Below, piece after piece: positions 8,111 through 16,302 of a stretch of 50,365 nucleotides of DNA. The first letter of the stretch is position 1, and each line of letters starts with the position of its first letter. Origin of the DNA: Syntrophales bacterium (GTDB taxonomy: Bacteria; Desulfobacterota; Syntrophia; Syntrophales; UBA8958); NCBI GenBank assembly GCA_026417625.1, contig JAOACW010000002.1:1-50365 (forward strand), read 5' to 3'. The translations under genes and the position numbers were made by a program. Below the pieces are notes generated by a model. That model did not search any database, was not told where the DNA came from, and saw nothing but the letters and a program-made list of their open reading frames with translations.

Positions 8111-9802
8111 ATGACAGAGGAAAGCGTGTATCTCAAGAAACCGTGGCTGAAATCTTATGAAGAGGGTGTTCCTGAGTTTATCGATTATGAAGAGATATGT
8201 TTGCCCGACATTCTGGATCGTACTGCCCGTATGTCCCCCGATGCGTACGCCCTCATTTTTCAGGGGACTAAGGTTACTTTTCGTGAATTGAAGGATATGG
8301 TTGACCGCTTTGCCACCTGCCTTTCTTCATTTGGTTTGAAAAAAGGTGATGCCGTCGCCATACTCCTACCTAACACCATTCCTCTTGTAGTAGCCTATTA
8401 TGCGATATTAAAAATTGGAGCGATTGCTGTGATGAACAATCCTCTGTATTCCGATGCGGAACTGGAGTATCAGTTCAACGATTCGGAGTCAAAAGCACTG
8501 ATCACCCTGGATGTGCTTGCATCTCGGATGATTGCCCTTCGGGAGAGAACGGGTATCAGGCAAATAGTGGTTACGGGCATTGGTGACTATCTGCCATTCC
8601 TAAAGAGGATTCTCGGGAGGTGGCTAAAGAAGTACCCTTATGCAGATGTTCCAAAGGCCCCTGAGGTGTATTTATGGAAGGAGTGTTTGGCGAAGTATCC
8701 GCCCTCCCCACCTTATGTAAAGAACGACTTTGAAGATGTGGCTATGTACCAGTATACGGGGGGGACGACGGGTGTATCCAAAGGAGCCATGTTAACCCAC
8801 GCCAATCTAAGCAAGCAGGTGCAGCAGTTGGAAGCGTGGTTCCCGAAATTTGGCAAGGGAAATGAGATCATGCTCGGTGCTCTTCCTTATTTTCACGTTT
8901 TTGGACTATCTGTATCTATGAATTTTTCCATCCATATGGGGTGGACACAGGTCCTTGTACCCCGTCCTCAACCAGCACAACTTTTGGAAGCTATCAGGGA
9001 ATTTCGTCCCACCTTCGCTCCCCTTGTGCCTACGATGTACATTGGTATGCTAAACCATCCTGACCTCAAAAAAACTGATATGAGTTGCATAAAGGGTGCA
9101 TTTTCGGGAAGTGCACCACTTCCGGTGGAAGTTATCCACAGTTTTGAAAAGGCAACAGGTGCGGTGATCGTGGAGGGGTTTGGAATGACAGAAACGACAC
9201 CCGTTACTCATGTTAATCCATTCGCGGGTGGCGCCAGAAAGGTGGGAAGTATCGGTATACCCATTCCGGATACACTCTGTCGCATTGTCGATATTGAGAC
9301 TGGTACCCGGGATATGCCTGTGGGTGAACCTGGTGAACTTATTATCAAAGGGCCTCAGGTGATGAAAGGTTATAAAGGCAAACCGGATGAAACGGCTAAT
9401 GCCCTGAGGGATGGTTGGATGTATACGGGAGATATAGCGACGATGGACGAGGATGGATATTTTTACATAGTGGACAGGAAGAAAGATATGATCATTTCTG
9501 GTGGATACAACATATATCCACGAGAGATAGATGAGGTCTACTACGAACATCCTAAAGTTCAGGAGGCATGTGCCATTGGTATTCCTGACCCCAGAAAAGG
9601 AGAATGTGTGAAGCTGTTTGTGGTCCTAAAGGAGGGGGAAACTGCCACTGCTGAGGAGATGATTGAGTTCGGACGGAGCAGATTGGCGCCTTATAAATTA
9701 CCCGTGGAGGTGGAGTTTAGGAAAGAGTTGCCCAAAACGAACGTAGGCAAAATTCTCAGGAAACAACTCCGCGCTGAAGAGATGGATAAAAGAAAGAGCT
9801 GA
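8111..9802 (+). CDS. Long-chain fatty acid--CoA ligase
   Basis: This ANL-superfamily enzyme activates a fatty acid to acyl-CoA through an acyl-AMP. All core motifs are intact: P-loop YTGGTTGVSKGAMLTH, GFGMTETTP, the YTGDIATMDEDGY segment, KKDMIISGGYNIYP, and the catalytic-lysine motif PKTNVGKILRKQL near the C-terminus. ATG codons occur at 8102 and 8111. GGGAGG directly abuts the first but is nine bases from the second, so 8111 is preferred, giving 563 residues. It stands alone between a promoter and a strong terminator. Chain-length preference cannot be read. Together with the etf genes it suits fatty-acid oxidation. Confidence 0.92.
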   Translation: MTEESVYLKKPWLKSYEEGVPEFIDYEEICLPDILDRTARMSPDAYALIFQGTKVTFRELKDMVDRFATCLSSFGLKKGDAVAILLPNTIPLVVAYYAILKIGAIAVMNNPLYSDAELEYQFNDSESKALITLDVLASRMIALRERTGIRQIVVTGIGDYLPFLKRILGRWLKKYPYADVPKAPEVYLWKECLAKYPPSPPYVKNDFEDVAMYQYTGGTTGVSKGAMLTHANLSKQVQQLEAWFPKFGKGNEIMLGALPYFHVFGLSVSMNFSIHMGWTQVLVPRPQPAQLLEAIREFRPTFAPLVPTMYIGMLNHPDLKKTDMSCIKGAFSGSAPLPVEVIHSFEKATGAVIVEGFGMTETTPVTHVNPFAGGARKVGSIGIPIPDTLCRIVDIETGTRDMPVGEPGELIIKGPQVMKGYKGKPDETANALRDGWMYTGDIATMDEDGYFYIVDRKKDMIISGGYNIYPREIDEVYYEHPKVQEACAIGIPDPRKGECVKLFVVLKEGETATAEEMIEFGRSRLAPYKLPVEVEFRKELPKTNVGKILRKQLRAEEMDKRKS

Positions 9803-9822
9803 AATTGAGTACCACCTCTATT

Positions 9823-9854
9823 AAGGGCACAGGAAGCTCCTGTGCCCTTTTATT
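9823..9854 (+). terminator. Strong intrinsic terminator between two convergent ligase genes
   Basis: A perfect 12-bp stem (9823-9834 with 9838-9849), a 3-base loop, then a T-rich tail. It serves the plus-strand ligase gene. The stop codon of the convergent gene lies immediately beyond. Confidence 0.9.
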
Positions 9855-9855
9855 T

Positions 9856-11310
9856 TTATAGATGTTCCACGAATTCTACTTCCCTGGGGACTTTATATGG
9901 TGAAAGGTAGGTACGACAGTGTCTTAGGATGTCTCTCACTTCTACCTGAACATCGGAATTTTTGACTATAAGGGCCTTTACAATTTCGCCCCTCATGAGG
10001 TCTGGTTTACCAACCACTCGGGCTGCGTTAACAGCGGGATGCATTTCTAACACGAGTTCCACTTCCCGAGGATACACGTTAAATCCGCTTGTGATTATCA
10101 TCCTTTTTTTTCTTCCCGTGAGGAATATGTAACCGTCGTTATCTATGCGGGCAAGGTCACCGGTATGCAACCATCCATTACGGATGACTTTAGCCGTTAA
10201 CTCTTCATTATTGAAGTAACCTCTCATCACGTTTGGACCTCTGACAACGAGTTCACCTTCATCACCTGGCTCTTTGGCGTTACCATCTTCATCCACAACT
10301 CTTATTTCTACGCCTGGGATGGGGATGCCAATGGAACCAGGTTTATGTAAACCATCGAGTGGCGTTATGGTACATATCGGAGAGGCCTCGGTTAGTCCGT
10401 ATCCCTCCAGCAGGGGTACACCAAATCTCTCTCTGAACGGTGAGATGTATTCGGGAGGAAAGGACGCACCACCTGTTATGCAGAAACGCAGCGAGTCGAG
10501 GTCGAACTTATCCGCCCCCTGATGAAAGATCATTCCCAAGTACAATCGGGGCACTGCACAGGTGTACGTTACCCCTTCTTTCTGAATCGACGAAAATATA
10601 GATTCCATGCTGAAATGTTCAAGAAGCACACATTTTGCACCGACGTAGATAGCGGCGAGCATGTTGGCAGCTGCTCCGAAGGCGTGATAGAATGGTATTA
10701 CAGCTAAACTGCAGTCATCCTCAGTTCCCTTGTACATTGTTTTCAGAAGAACTGCCTGAGTGTAGAGGTTTCCATGGGTCAGAACAGCGCCGAGGGTTTT
10801 TTCTGTAAGTCCAGAGGTATAGATTATTACCGCAGGATCATCCTGAGAAGAAGTTGCTGAATCATTTATCTCACCGAAAGTTGTGGTAATTGCCTTCGTA
10901 AAAGGAGAAGGACTATCCATGCCTTTCGTTACTAGTAGGTGCCTGCACTTAGGTGTGTCGTTTTGTATCTCCAAGTAGCGTTTCAATAGTTCTTCCTCAG
11001 TTATTAGCATTGAGGATCCACTGTCATTCAGGAGATGGCGTAATTCATGAGGGGTGCTCTGAATGCTTACCGTTACTGCAATACCACCGAATTTAACTAC
11101 TGCAAAGTAAGATATTACGAACTCAGGACAGTTGGGTAGCATTATGGCAACTCTGTCGCCCTTTTTTAGCCCTAGGGATTTTAAATAGGAGCTGAGAGCG
11201 CAAACGGCTTTTTTCAGCTCGCTGTAGGTTAGGCGGGCCTTGTCATGAACAAGAGCGATTCGATCTGGAAATCGGTGCGTTGTTTCCTCAAGGATATTCA
11301 CTATGTTCAT
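9856..11310 (-). CDS. AMP-dependent synthetase/ligase homologue, degenerate and C-terminally short
   Basis: The 484-residue protein has the fold of acyl-CoA ligases, with GYGLTEASP, LHTGDLARIDNDGY and KKRMIITSGFNVYPRE well preserved. Two adenylation elements are not. The P-loop near residues 165-174 reads TSGLTEKTLG where the family has TSGTTGxPKG, losing the second glycine and the lysine. The protein also stops just after YKVPREVEFVEHL, before the usual PKTxxGKI motif with the catalytic lysine. The bases after the stop lead straight into the terminator and encode no continuation. It may be a decaying gene, or a protein that performs only the thioester step or binds acyl-CoA. Its neighbour at 8111 has every motif. 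Confidence 0.8.
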   Translation of the reverse strand: MNIVNILEETTHRFPDRIALVHDKARLTYSELKKAVCALSSYLKSLGLKKGDRVAIMLPNCPEFVISYFAVVKFGGIAVTVSIQSTPHELRHLLNDSGSSMLITEEELLKRYLEIQNDTPKCRHLLVTKGMDSPSPFTKAITTTFGEINDSATSSQDDPAVIIYTSGLTEKTLGAVLTHGNLYTQAVLLKTMYKGTEDDCSLAVIPFYHAFGAAANMLAAIYVGAKCVLLEHFSMESIFSSIQKEGVTYTCAVPRLYLGMIFHQGADKFDLDSLRFCITGGASFPPEYISPFRERFGVPLLEGYGLTEASPICTITPLDGLHKPGSIGIPIPGVEIRVVDEDGNAKEPGDEGELVVRGPNVMRGYFNNEELTAKVIRNGWLHTGDLARIDNDGYIFLTGRKKRMIITSGFNVYPREVELVLEMHPAVNAARVVGKPDLMRGEIVKALIVKNSDVQVEVRDILRHCRTYLSPYKVPREVEFVEHL

Positions 11311-11485
11311 CTTTGAATGTTCCTCTGAATAAAGGTTTAAAGCCGCGGCATAAATTGAAGTAGATGCCAGACGACTTCATTTCATCCCTAACATATAGTT
11401 TGTCTTATTTCAATTCGTTGTTGATTTTCCTTGCCGGTCAGTGGGTTTCATTGTAGATACGGCTAAAAAACAGAGGAGATTTATA

Positions 11486-11929
11486 ATGAAAAAGAGCATG
11501 ATACCTTTTTTAGTCGCTGTGTTATTCTCTTTTAGTCAGGCCATGGCGCAAGACTCTCCCATCGGAAAGTGGAGGACTATCGACGATGAGACCAAACAGG
11601 AGAAGTCGATTGTGGAGATCTACGAAGCGAACGGCAAGTTATACGGAAGGATCTTGAGGTTAATTCAGGAGAAGGATGGAGGGGCAGGGAAGCTCTGTAC
11701 TGAATGCCCGGGCAGTGATAAAAACAAACCCATGCTTGGGTTGGTGATCATCCGTGATCTTGTGCGTAAGGGCGATGAATACGCAGGGGGTACCATACTC
11801 GATCCCAAAAAGGGTAAGGTTTATAACTGCAAACTCAGGGTTATCGAAGGGGGAGAAAAACTTGAAGTTCGGGGCTTTATTGGCCTTTCTCTCATAGGTA
11901 GAACGCAGCTCTGGTACCGCGTGAGGTGA
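11486..11929 (+). CDS. Exported DUF2147 protein
   Basis: A small secreted protein of 147 residues. The start at 11486 is chosen because GAGGAG lies just ahead and because it begins a standard signal peptide (KKSMIPFLVAVLF, cleaved after AMA). The mature part begins SPIGKWRTIDDE and ends in GLSLIGRTQLWYRV, which match the DUF2147 family of periplasmic beta-rich proteins. A pair of cysteines (LCTEC) is present. The function of the family is not established. It is four bases upstream of folD and probably cotranscribed, although no functional link is evident. Confidence 0.85.
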   Translation: MKKSMIPFLVAVLFSFSQAMAQDSPIGKWRTIDDETKQEKSIVEIYEANGKLYGRILRLIQEKDGGAGKLCTECPGSDKNKPMLGLVIIRDLVRKGDEYAGGTILDPKKGKVYNCKLRVIEGGEKLEVRGFIGLSLIGRTQLWYRVR

Positions 11930-11933
11930 GTAG

Positions 11934-12791
11934 ATGGCTGTTGTTATTGATGGAAACGCCATTGCGAGGAGTATCCGCGAGGATATTCGCGAGAAGACTT
12001 CAGTCCTTAAGATGGAGAGAAGAATCACACCTGGACTAGCTGTAATTCTTGTGGGTTCCAACCCCGCTTCGGAGATTTACGTAGGAAGGAAGAAAAAAGC
12101 TTGTGAAGAGGTTGGTTTTCTTTCTCGCGATTATCTTCTTCCGGAGGATGTGGATGAAAAAACCCTAATAAACATCATAGATGAGTTGAATGAAGACCCT
12201 GATATCCACGGGATACTTGTTCAACTCCCTCTGCCTGGTCATATCCGTACCAGTGAGGTTCTCCAGAGAATTGATCCCCAAAAAGATGTGGATGGATTTC
12301 ACCCCCTTAACATGGGTTTGCTTTTGACGGGGAAGCCGCTCCATACGCCTTGCACACCGAAGGGAATTATGGAACTTCTTGATAGAACTGGCATTTCAGT
12401 CGAAGGGAAGGAGGCAGTAATTGTAGGTAGGAGCAATATAGTGGGTAAACCGACCGCTATTTTACTATTGAACCGGAATGCCACGGTTACAATATGTCAC
12501 ACAAGAACTCGGGATCTACCGTCCCTAACCAGAAGGGCAGATATACTCATTGTGGCTGTGGGGAGAGCTGAGATGATAAAGGGTAACATGGTTAAAGAAG
12601 GTGCAGTGGTAATCGATGTGGGTGTAAATCGCCTACCCAACGGGAAAGTGGTGGGAGATGTGGATTTCCAGGAAGTTTCATGCCATGCTGCATACATTAC
12701 CCCCGTTCCTGGTGGTGTGGGACCTATGACAATTGCGATGCTCCTCGATAATACCTTGAATGCCGCAGTTAGATCACTCCCAGGAGCTTAA
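11934..12791 (+). CDS. folD: Bifunctional methylenetetrahydrofolate dehydrogenase/cyclohydrolase
   Basis: FolD interconverts 5,10-methylene-, methenyl- and 10-formyl-tetrahydrofolate in the cytoplasm. The 285-residue length is typical. The catalytic YVGRKKKACEEVGF segment carries the tyrosine and lysine of the active site. GILVQLPLPGH, VIVGRSNIVGKP (NAD(P) site) and TPVPGGVGPMTIAML are the other family signatures. GAGGTGA precedes the ATG, overlapping the stop of the upstream gene. In sulfate reducers and syntrophs FolD also serves the methyl branch of the Wood-Ljungdahl pathway. It overlaps the convergent glycosyltransferase gene by 23 bases. Confidence 0.97.
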   Translation: MAVVIDGNAIARSIREDIREKTSVLKMERRITPGLAVILVGSNPASEIYVGRKKKACEEVGFLSRDYLLPEDVDEKTLINIIDELNEDPDIHGILVQLPLPGHIRTSEVLQRIDPQKDVDGFHPLNMGLLLTGKPLHTPCTPKGIMELLDRTGISVEGKEAVIVGRSNIVGKPTAILLLNRNATVTICHTRTRDLPSLTRRADILIVAVGRAEMIKGNMVKEGAVVIDVGVNRLPNGKVVGDVDFQEVSCHAAYITPVPGGVGPMTIAMLLDNTLNAAVRSLPGA

Positions 12792-13920
12792 ATATCTTAT
12801 CAAAACGCTGTTCCCATGTGTGATCTCTCCGCGCTCTTCTGTAACCTGCTTGGCGGATTTGCTCCGCTTTTTCTGGGTTTTGTAGGAGTTCGCGGATCTT
12901 AGAGACGAGGTCTTCTAGTCCCTGGTAGGTCACTATTTCTCTGCCTATTTCGTAAACCTTTTCAAGTTCCGTGTGGTGTTCAGTAAGGTAGAGACCTCCA
13001 CTCATCGGAATTTCAAAGTCTCTCCCTTTTAAACAATAGGTGTTTCGATGGCCCATGACTCCGCTGAATCCAAGGTTAATATGACTCTTGGAATAGAGCT
13101 GAACCATCGCCTCGGTACTTAGAGGTCCATTGAGCCAGCCACTACCAAACGCTTCAACCTTAATACCCCTTGCGCGGAGGTGCTCAATTACATGGCGTCG
13201 GTTTCCATAGCACTGACCTACGAAGGAGCACTCTATTGTTTTCTCCAAATTTAGGGGTTTGTGAACTTCAGGGTTGGCACCTTCCGGCAGGTAAATGGGT
13301 AGTGCCCCTTCCACTAAATATTTGACAAGCGCATCCTCAGTGCTAGTCCAATTAAGGGTAAAATAACGGCAGATGTCCCGTACGCCAAGAGCTTGTCCAT
13401 TGTATATCTTTCCCACGAAGTTCTCCTTGTCGTTGAGTGATAGATTTACCGTTGGTATGCCGAGATGTTCAAAAAATTTCATAGTTTCAGGTGTAACCTG
13501 TTCACCAGTTACGTACATGAATATAACGTCCGGTCTAATTTTCTTAAGAAGATCTGAGACAAATGTGGTTAGATCGATGTTGAGGGTTTCTTTCATCCGC
13601 CTCGGCCATTCGCCTTCGAGGCCCAATCTTTCGAACCAATCATAACGCCATACCTCACCAAACTTCTCCAGAGCGGGCTTAAGGGATGTATCTTCCCAGT
13701 TGTAATGGTGGTAAATGGCAAGAATGCGGAGGTCACCTTTTTTCTTGGGTTTTATGCTGGGATGTCTCCTATGGATAATGTCTTTGATTTCACTTTCTCC
13801 AGGTACTTTGAGCCCCAGCTTGTGGAACATACGCCTGTACATTGTGTTTTCTCTTTGCAGTCGCCTCCAACCGAGCCATTCCCTTAGTTTTTTACGGTAT
13901 ATTTTCAGTGGATCTTCCAT
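12769..13920 (-). CDS. CgeB-like glycosyltransferase
   Basis: A 383-residue protein of the GT-B type related to CgeB/DUF3880 proteins. The N-terminal half has LRILAIYHHYN and a DVIFMYVTGEQ segment. The C-terminal half has the group 1 signature with CSFVGQCYGNRR, INLGFSGVMG and FEIPMSGGLYLTEHHTELEKVY, where the last contains the usual nucleotide-sugar-binding glutamate region. It closes with YRRARRDHTWEQRF, the standard family ending. No membrane segment is seen. It is the last gene of the minus-strand glycan arm and overlaps the preceding GT-D gene by 16 bases. Donor and acceptor are unknown. Confidence 0.85.
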   Translation of the reverse strand: MEDPLKIYRKKLREWLGWRRLQRENTMYRRMFHKLGLKVPGESEIKDIIHRRHPSIKPKKKGDLRILAIYHHYNWEDTSLKPALEKFGEVWRYDWFERLGLEGEWPRRMKETLNIDLTTFVSDLLKKIRPDVIFMYVTGEQVTPETMKFFEHLGIPTVNLSLNDKENFVGKIYNGQALGVRDICRYFTLNWTSTEDALVKYLVEGALPIYLPEGANPEVHKPLNLEKTIECSFVGQCYGNRRHVIEHLRARGIKVEAFGSGWLNGPLSTEAMVQLYSKSHINLGFSGVMGHRNTYCLKGRDFEIPMSGGLYLTEHHTELEKVYEIGREIVTYQGLEDLVSKIRELLQNPEKAEQIRQAGYRRARRDHTWEQRFDKIFKLLGVI

Positions 13921-14825
13921 AGGGTGTATAGGCGAGGGCCGTTTGATTTATCCTCTCTACCGTTGATCATGTTTAAAACATGACCAGCGTCTACCGTGGG
14001 GATGGAGAGTTTTTCCGAAACATCTACGCAGACCAATAGGGCGCCGATACCGGCTCCCACAAGGCAAAGGTCTGTGTTGTCTGGAATCTGGGAGATTATG
14101 CTATTTGAAATCTGGGGCCAGCGGGTGGCAACGTAGTTTGCGGGTATTTCCACAAAAGATAGGTTGGGGTAACTCTTGAAACGTTTGAACCAATTCTCAC
14201 AGTAATGGGGATTGTTGTCGGAGTTGACAATGCACACATTTTTCCCATTCACCAGTTCAGCAAAATAAGGTGACGTTAACCACGCGTACACCACATAGAA
14301 GGGGATATAGTTCTGTTTTGTTATCCTGATTCCGTTTTTGTGCAGGAATTCGAGAAAATTGAGTGATGATGAAGCTTTTTTGATCACCAAAAATGGAAAG
14401 ATTCTTTTATCTTCGTTGATGTTACCCGGAAAGATCAAGGGCGCCAAAATGCCTTTGGCAGCGAGTTTCCGAAAAGCTGATACGTGGTAGGGTAGCGCCT
14501 TTTGTATGTGTCTTTTTGATTCTGCCTGACGGTAAAGGCCGTTGCACTTCATACTCATGTTGTAGAAAGCGTATTCCCCATCGGCAAAACGGACAATGGG
14601 TAAGCTCTTTCTGATCGTAATTGCTTCAGCGGTAAGGAGGTGAATTCTGTTCAAGTAATCTTCACCGTTTTTTATGTGCTTGTGAAAAATGCAGATTTCC
14701 TGTTCACGCATCTCGGGTTCGTTTATGGAGAACACATATTCGTTGTCGATACCTTCTATGTGAAGTTTGGCAAAAGTGAAATCTTCCTCTTCTATCCATT
14801 TATTAAGATTGAATTTTTCTACCAT
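13905..14825 (-). CDS. GT-D fold glycosyltransferase-like protein
   Basis: A 306-residue protein with the motif IVRFADGEYAFYN at residues 77-89. This matches the (R)F.DGE signature of GT-D (DUF1792-like) glycosyltransferases, in which the DxE pair (here D82 and E84) binds metal and nucleotide sugar. The C-terminal region has NSIISQIPDNTDLCLVG, then GAGIGALLVCVDV and TVDAGHVLNMI, also family-like. It lies between the SxtJ-like gene (7-base overlap) and the CgeB-like gene (16-base overlap), so it probably extends the same surface glycan. The specific sugar is unknown. Confidence 0.75.
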   Translation of the reverse strand: MVEKFNLNKWIEEEDFTFAKLHIEGIDNEYVFSINEPEMREQEICIFHKHIKNGEDYLNRIHLLTAEAITIRKSLPIVRFADGEYAFYNMSMKCNGLYRQAESKRHIQKALPYHVSAFRKLAAKGILAPLIFPGNINEDKRIFPFLVIKKASSSLNFLEFLHKNGIRITKQNYIPFYVVYAWLTSPYFAELVNGKNVCIVNSDNNPHYCENWFKRFKSYPNLSFVEIPANYVATRWPQISNSIISQIPDNTDLCLVGAGIGALLVCVDVSEKLSIPTVDAGHVLNMINGREDKSNGPRLYTLWKIH

Positions 14826-15187
14826 GGTCTTTCAAAATCAGGGGCGGTGAAATGTTTATCAACGATTTCGAAATAACTTTCTTTCGAGTTTCTGAGGAAA
14901 TGATCCGTCTTTTCCCGGTGTGCTAAGCGGAAGAGGAAGGCTATTGGAGTGAGCACGAAGTAGAATATTAGGGAAAGCACTATTGTGGTGTTTATCCTTC
15001 CCAAAGTTCGCATTGCAGATATCCACCATTGGGCAATGATGCGGGCTAATCTGTTGTTGAATGTGTTTATCATGAGTAAAAAGATCGCCAACCAAACGAG
15101 AGGTAACCATCTGGTGAGTAAAAAAATAACAATAACGAAAAGTGTAAGTATGTTGAGCGCTCTGACATTCTCAAGGTGTTCTTTCAT
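14819..15187 (-). CDS. SxtJ-family small membrane protein
   Basis: A 122-residue protein with two to three hydrophobic segments (about residues 12-45 and 70-92). The core GRINTTIVLSLIFYFVLTPI matches the SxtJ family, as does the tail with SYF near the end. The start at 15187 is chosen because GAGGA lies just upstream, it begins 17 bases after the DUF5989 stop, and the length then fits the family; an open frame extending to 15331 would overlap DUF5989. SxtJ was named in saxitoxin clusters but is widespread beside DUF5989, carbamoyltransferase and SGNH genes in polysaccharide loci. Its role is not established. Confidence 0.8.
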   Translation of the reverse strand: MKEHLENVRALNILTLFVIVIFLLTRWLPLVWLAIFLLMINTFNNRLARIIAQWWISAMRTLGRINTTIVLSLIFYFVLTPIAFLFRLAHREKTDHFLRNSKESYFEIVDKHFTAPDFERPW

Positions 15188-15204
15188 GTCCTCGCGACTT
15201 TCAT

Positions 15205-15351
15205 TCAGAAAAGCGTGTATATAAAAGGTGCCAGTGGCGTGCTGCTCGCTATAATCAAAATGCTTATTAGAAGTAGAGTTACGACCATGGGAAGTAACCA
15301 CCATTTTTTTCTCTCCTTTAGAAAAAACCAAAAATCTTTAAGTAGTTCCAT
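15205..15351 (-). CDS. DUF5989 small membrane protein
   Basis: A 48-residue protein with the hallmark pattern FLKERKKWWLLPM, a single membrane helix and the ending PLAPFIYTLF. This is a near-perfect match to DUF5989, which is almost always the immediate partner of SxtJ, as it is here. The start at 15351 is preferred because family members begin just before the FWFFLKER segment. An in-frame ATG at 15390 would add 13 residues. Its Shine-Dalgarno site is weak in either case. Function is unknown; it is thought to sit with carbamoyltransferases in glycan clusters, but none is adjacent here. Confidence 0.85.
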   Translation of the reverse strand: MELLKDFWFFLKERKKWWLLPMVVTLLLISILIIASSTPLAPFIYTLF

Positions 15352-15393
15352 CTTTTTAAATTTATCAACTTTTTTGATTTTGAACAACATTTA

Positions 15394-15409
15394 ATCATCG
15401 ATCGATGAT
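15394..15409. repeat. Perfect 16-bp palindrome
   Basis: ATCATCGATCGATGAT is its own reverse complement. It occupies part of the 60-base gap between the GT2 stop at 15412 and the DUF5989 start. With no spacer and no T-run it looks more like a dimeric protein-binding site than a terminator. Confidence 0.6.
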
Positions 15410-15411
15410 CT

Positions 15412-16302
15412 TTACAATTTTTGGTTCGTTTTGAAGTTGCGTAAAAATTCCTTTGTTGTCTGGTATTTTACGATTTTCTCCATAATCATTTTGTTGCTTC
15501 TACGGAAGGGTAGTATTGCCCTTAAAGTTGCAAGACGGAAAGACGTTTTTATAATCTCTTTTCTGAGTATTTTTTTTACGGTGGTGTTGCTGTAGTGTTT
15601 GCTGTAAAAGGTGTACTCCGCACGAAGTTTTTTTAACCATAACTCTTTAAGGGGTGTGTTTCTCTCGCTCTGTCCGTGTAAATGGATGACCTTTGCACCT
15701 TCGATAAAACCAATTTCCTTTCCCTTTTTCCGTATACGTAGGCAGAGATCCTGATCTTCACCGTAAAGAAAGAAATCTTCGTCAAAGCCACCTACTGTTT
15801 TTATAATATCTGCAGGGGCAATCATAGCCGCACCTAACACGGCGGCAATCTTGCCGGGTAAACCACGGAGTTCGTACGATGTGTAACGTTGACCAGGGTA
15901 TCGATATGACACAGATTCTTGATGGGTCCCATCGGGATTCACCATGTGAAGTCCGGCCAGTCCTACATGCGAATTGCTATTCATAAATTCCACAGCTTTG
16001 TTGAGACAGTTTTCTGTAAGAACCGTATCAGGATTCAGGAAGAGGATGTATCTGCCACGGCAAAGTGGCAACACTTGGTTGTTGGCTGCTGCAAAACCTC
16101 TGTTTTTTTCGTTCACTATGAGGTGTACCCAGGGATGTCGGGTGGAAATGAACTGTGCACTACCGTCATGGGACGCATTATCCACCACGAATGTTTCGAG
16201 ATTTAAATCTCTCTGTTGCATTATTGATTTAAGACAGGAATCAGTTAAATCACGGGTATTAAACGAAACAACAACGATGGAAACGTCAATATAACTTGCC
16301 AT
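15412..16302 (-). CDS. Family 2 glycosyltransferase, rhamnosyltransferase-like
   Basis: A 296-residue GT-A enzyme of the WbbL type. It starts VSIVVVSFNTRDL, followed by FVVDNASHDGS, the nucleotide-binding block. The DxD motif is LFLNPDTVLTENCL (NPDT form). GFDEDFFLYGEDQDLCLRIR is the conserved acceptor-side block that contains the general-base region (ED). A basic C-terminus follows. It overlaps the upstream GT4 gene by 17 bases, so the two are translationally coupled. It resembles the plus-strand gene at 18326, suggesting two related sugar transfers in one glycan. The donor, perhaps dTDP-rhamnose, is inferred from the family only. Confidence 0.88.
   Translation of the reverse strand: MASYIDVSIVVVSFNTRDLTDSCLKSIMQQRDLNLETFVVDNASHDGSAQFISTRHPWVHLIVNEKNRGFAAANNQVLPLCRGRYILFLNPDTVLTENCLNKAVEFMNSNSHVGLAGLHMVNPDGTHQESVSYRYPGQRYTSYELRGLPGKIAAVLGAAMIAPADIIKTVGGFDEDFFLYGEDQDLCLRIRKKGKEIGFIEGAKVIHLHGQSERNTPLKELWLKKLRAEYTFYSKHYSNTTVKKILRKEIIKTSFRLATLRAILPFRRSNKMIMEKIVKYQTTKEFLRNFKTNQKL

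Noticed and set aside
15188-15331. Upstream extension of the SxtJ-like frame to 15331
   Set aside because: It would overlap the DUF5989 gene, lacks family similarity and gives a length beyond the family norm.
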